The position numbers and the translations under genes were made by a program. The notes beneath the pieces are model-generated. The model did not search any database. It worked only from the letters and a program-made list of their open reading frames with translations, and was not told where the DNA came from. Of a stretch of DNA of 64,000 nucleotides, positions 63,248 through 64,000 are shown one piece after another. The stretch is taken from contig DDCY01000029.1 in assembly GCA_002335865.1 (NCBI GenBank), positions 10,618 through 74,617 of the forward strand, read 5' to 3'. The DNA comes from Saprospiraceae bacterium UBA1994 (GTDB taxonomy: Bacteria > Bacteroidota > Bacteroidia > Chitinophagales > Saprospiraceae). The first letter of the stretch is position 1. The number at the start of each line of letters is the position of its first letter.

Positions 63248-63836
63248 ATGAGCGAAAATCAAGAGATAAGAACAAGTAATACCAATTCGGTAATTTAAAA
63301 TTATTTGACTTGGTCTATGGGAGCTGGTTTTATACCTGTTCCTATTGCGGATCTATTTGGCGTGAGTGTTATACAGTCAGATATGATGCATCAATTATGC
63401 AAGGTCTATGATATTATTTAAAGAAACATAAGGTAAAGCAATCATTACTGCCTTGACTGATTTTGGATTGGCAAGATTAGGAGCTAGAGCAATCAAGTTT
63501 ATTCTAAATGTTGGCTCTATCATAGGTATTATAACATTGAAGATACTTTCTGGTGCGAGCTCGAATGCTACAGGAGAATTGTTTAAAAAGCATTTTGAGG
63601 CCGGGGGCACTTTCTTAGATTTCAATCTTGATAGACTTAAGAAGTACTACGATGAAAAATTTGAGAAGGGAAAAATACTTACGAATCAGATTCAAGATGA
63701 TTAAAAATGCAAGTAAGAGTCTGCTTCTAGTTTAGCGATAGTCGATAAAGTTATGGAATTGGCTAAGTTGAGATAACAAGGACTAATTACCGATGAGAAA
63801 TTTGTTGAAATGAAGCGAATATTGATCGAAAGTTAG
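63248..63836 (+). pseudogene. Decayed DUF697 (YcjF-like) protein with C-terminal SHOCT domain
   Basis: A start-like ATG (63248) leads through a TAA (63296-63298) into WSMGAGFIPVPIADLFGVSV and KVYDI. After a frameshift near 63415-63420 the other frame continues through a TAA (63429) into AIITALTDFGLARLGARAIK, then GSIIGII, LSGAS, FKKHFEAGGTFLDF and RLKKYYDEKFEKGK. It stops at 63702. The same frame goes on past two more TAAs (one at 63774) with a recognizable SHOCT motif (ELAKLR-stop-QGLITDEKFVEMKRIL) to TAG at 63834. Order and content match intact DUF697-SHOCT proteins. At least one frameshift and four nonsense codons make it non-functional. Confidence 0.8.
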
Positions 63837-63916
63837 GCTAGACGGCACTTTCAATGGACGGGTAAATTATTTTATGTATTTAATTATTAAATGCTTTTTA
63901 ATTAATTGAAAGATTA

Positions 63917-63924
63917 TATATTTG
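63917..63924 (+). promoter_or_regulatory. -7 promoter motif of the terminal tRNA gene
   Basis: TATATTTG is a perfect TAnnTTTG match, followed by a leader of about 54 bases before the tRNA. A TTTT stretch about 18 bases upstream (63895-63898) may stand in for the -33 TTTG. Confidence 0.55.
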
Positions 63925-63978
63925 CATCGCTCTATGAAAGCACGTACATTTTCAGGGGATAAAGATCGCCTTAACAAT

Positions 63979-64000
63979 GCGAAAGTAGCTCAGCTGGTAG
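63979..64000 (+). tRNA. 5' part of a tRNA gene, probably tRNA-Gly (cut by window end)
   Basis: GCGAAAGTAGCTCAGCTGGTAG has the acceptor 5' strand (GCGAAAG), T8, and the D-arm AGCTCAGCTGGTAG with conserved A14 and GG pair. In Bacteroidota this exact start is typical of tRNA-Gly with GCC anticodon. The anticodon lies beyond the window, so the isotype is inferred. Confidence 0.75.

Noticed and set aside
1..64000. CRISPR arrays, insertion sequences, integrases, prophage or defence genes
   Set aside because: No regularly spaced repeats, transposase or integrase motifs, or phage structural genes were seen on either strand.

Overview
The window is AT-rich chromosomal DNA from a member of the Bacteroidota. 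The evidence is a SusC/SusD pair, type IX secretion (T9SS) C-terminal sorting domains, SprB-type repeats, an ECF sigma / FecR / STN-receptor cassette, a short single-type primary sigma factor, TAnnTTTG-type promoter motifs, and very little Shine-Dalgarno signal. Large multidomain M36 peptidases and SprB-bearing surface proteins suggest a free-living, probably marine, Saprospiria- or Flavobacteriia-like organism. That placement below phylum level is inference.

Layout. (1) 0.4-14 kb is a polysaccharide utilization locus on the minus strand: a secreted binding protein with a T9SS tail, SusC, SusD, a PKD-containing surface glycan-binding lipoprotein and a GH16 endo-glucanase lipoprotein. A SusR-like membrane regulator diverges from it. 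The GH16 suggests a beta-glucan of the laminarin type. (2) 14.3-25 kb is housekeeping: fumarase, a thioredoxin-fold protein, pyruvate dehydrogenase E1 beta, pyrophosphatase, a DEAD-box helicase, a DsbA-family protein, a putative HExxH lipoprotein, a voltage-gated-type K+ channel and HMG-CoA lyase. A decayed DUF4139 gene lies just before pdhB. (3) 25.1-30.6 kb is an ECF sigma, FecR anti-sigma, STN TonB-dependent receptor and DUF4249 lipoprotein cassette. (4) 30.6-44.4 kb holds a GNAT protein, a giant M36 peptidase, a TamA/BamA-like lipoprotein, an rRNA/tRNA methyltransferase, Ndk, a DHH phosphoesterase, an FKBP lipoprotein, RF2 and an S24-type repressor. (5) 44.4-54 kb holds a second M36 peptidase with a T9SS tail, a three-gene operon (RlmB-like, TraB/GumN, gamma-carbonic anhydrase) and a striking ten-module acidic Cys-rich secreted protein. 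(6) 54-64 kb holds a YrdC-family protein, an alpha-amylase plus SLC45-like sugar porter pair, fmt with an unusual propeller-SprB-OmpA protein, a START-like protein, the primary sigma factor, a decayed DUF697-SHOCT gene, and the 5' end of a tRNA, probably tRNA-Gly.

How the parts fit: the first locus would capture and cut a glucan at the surface and import it through SusCD under its own membrane sensor. The amylase/porter pair would complete alpha-glucan use. The sigma/anti-sigma/receptor set would add a surface-signalled uptake route. The two M36 peptidases and the repeat proteins extend the secreted and surface proteome. No CRISPR array, insertion sequence, prophage or defence island was seen. 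The least explained items are the ten-module protein, the propeller-SprB-OmpA protein, and the binding module shared by two proteins of the utilization locus.
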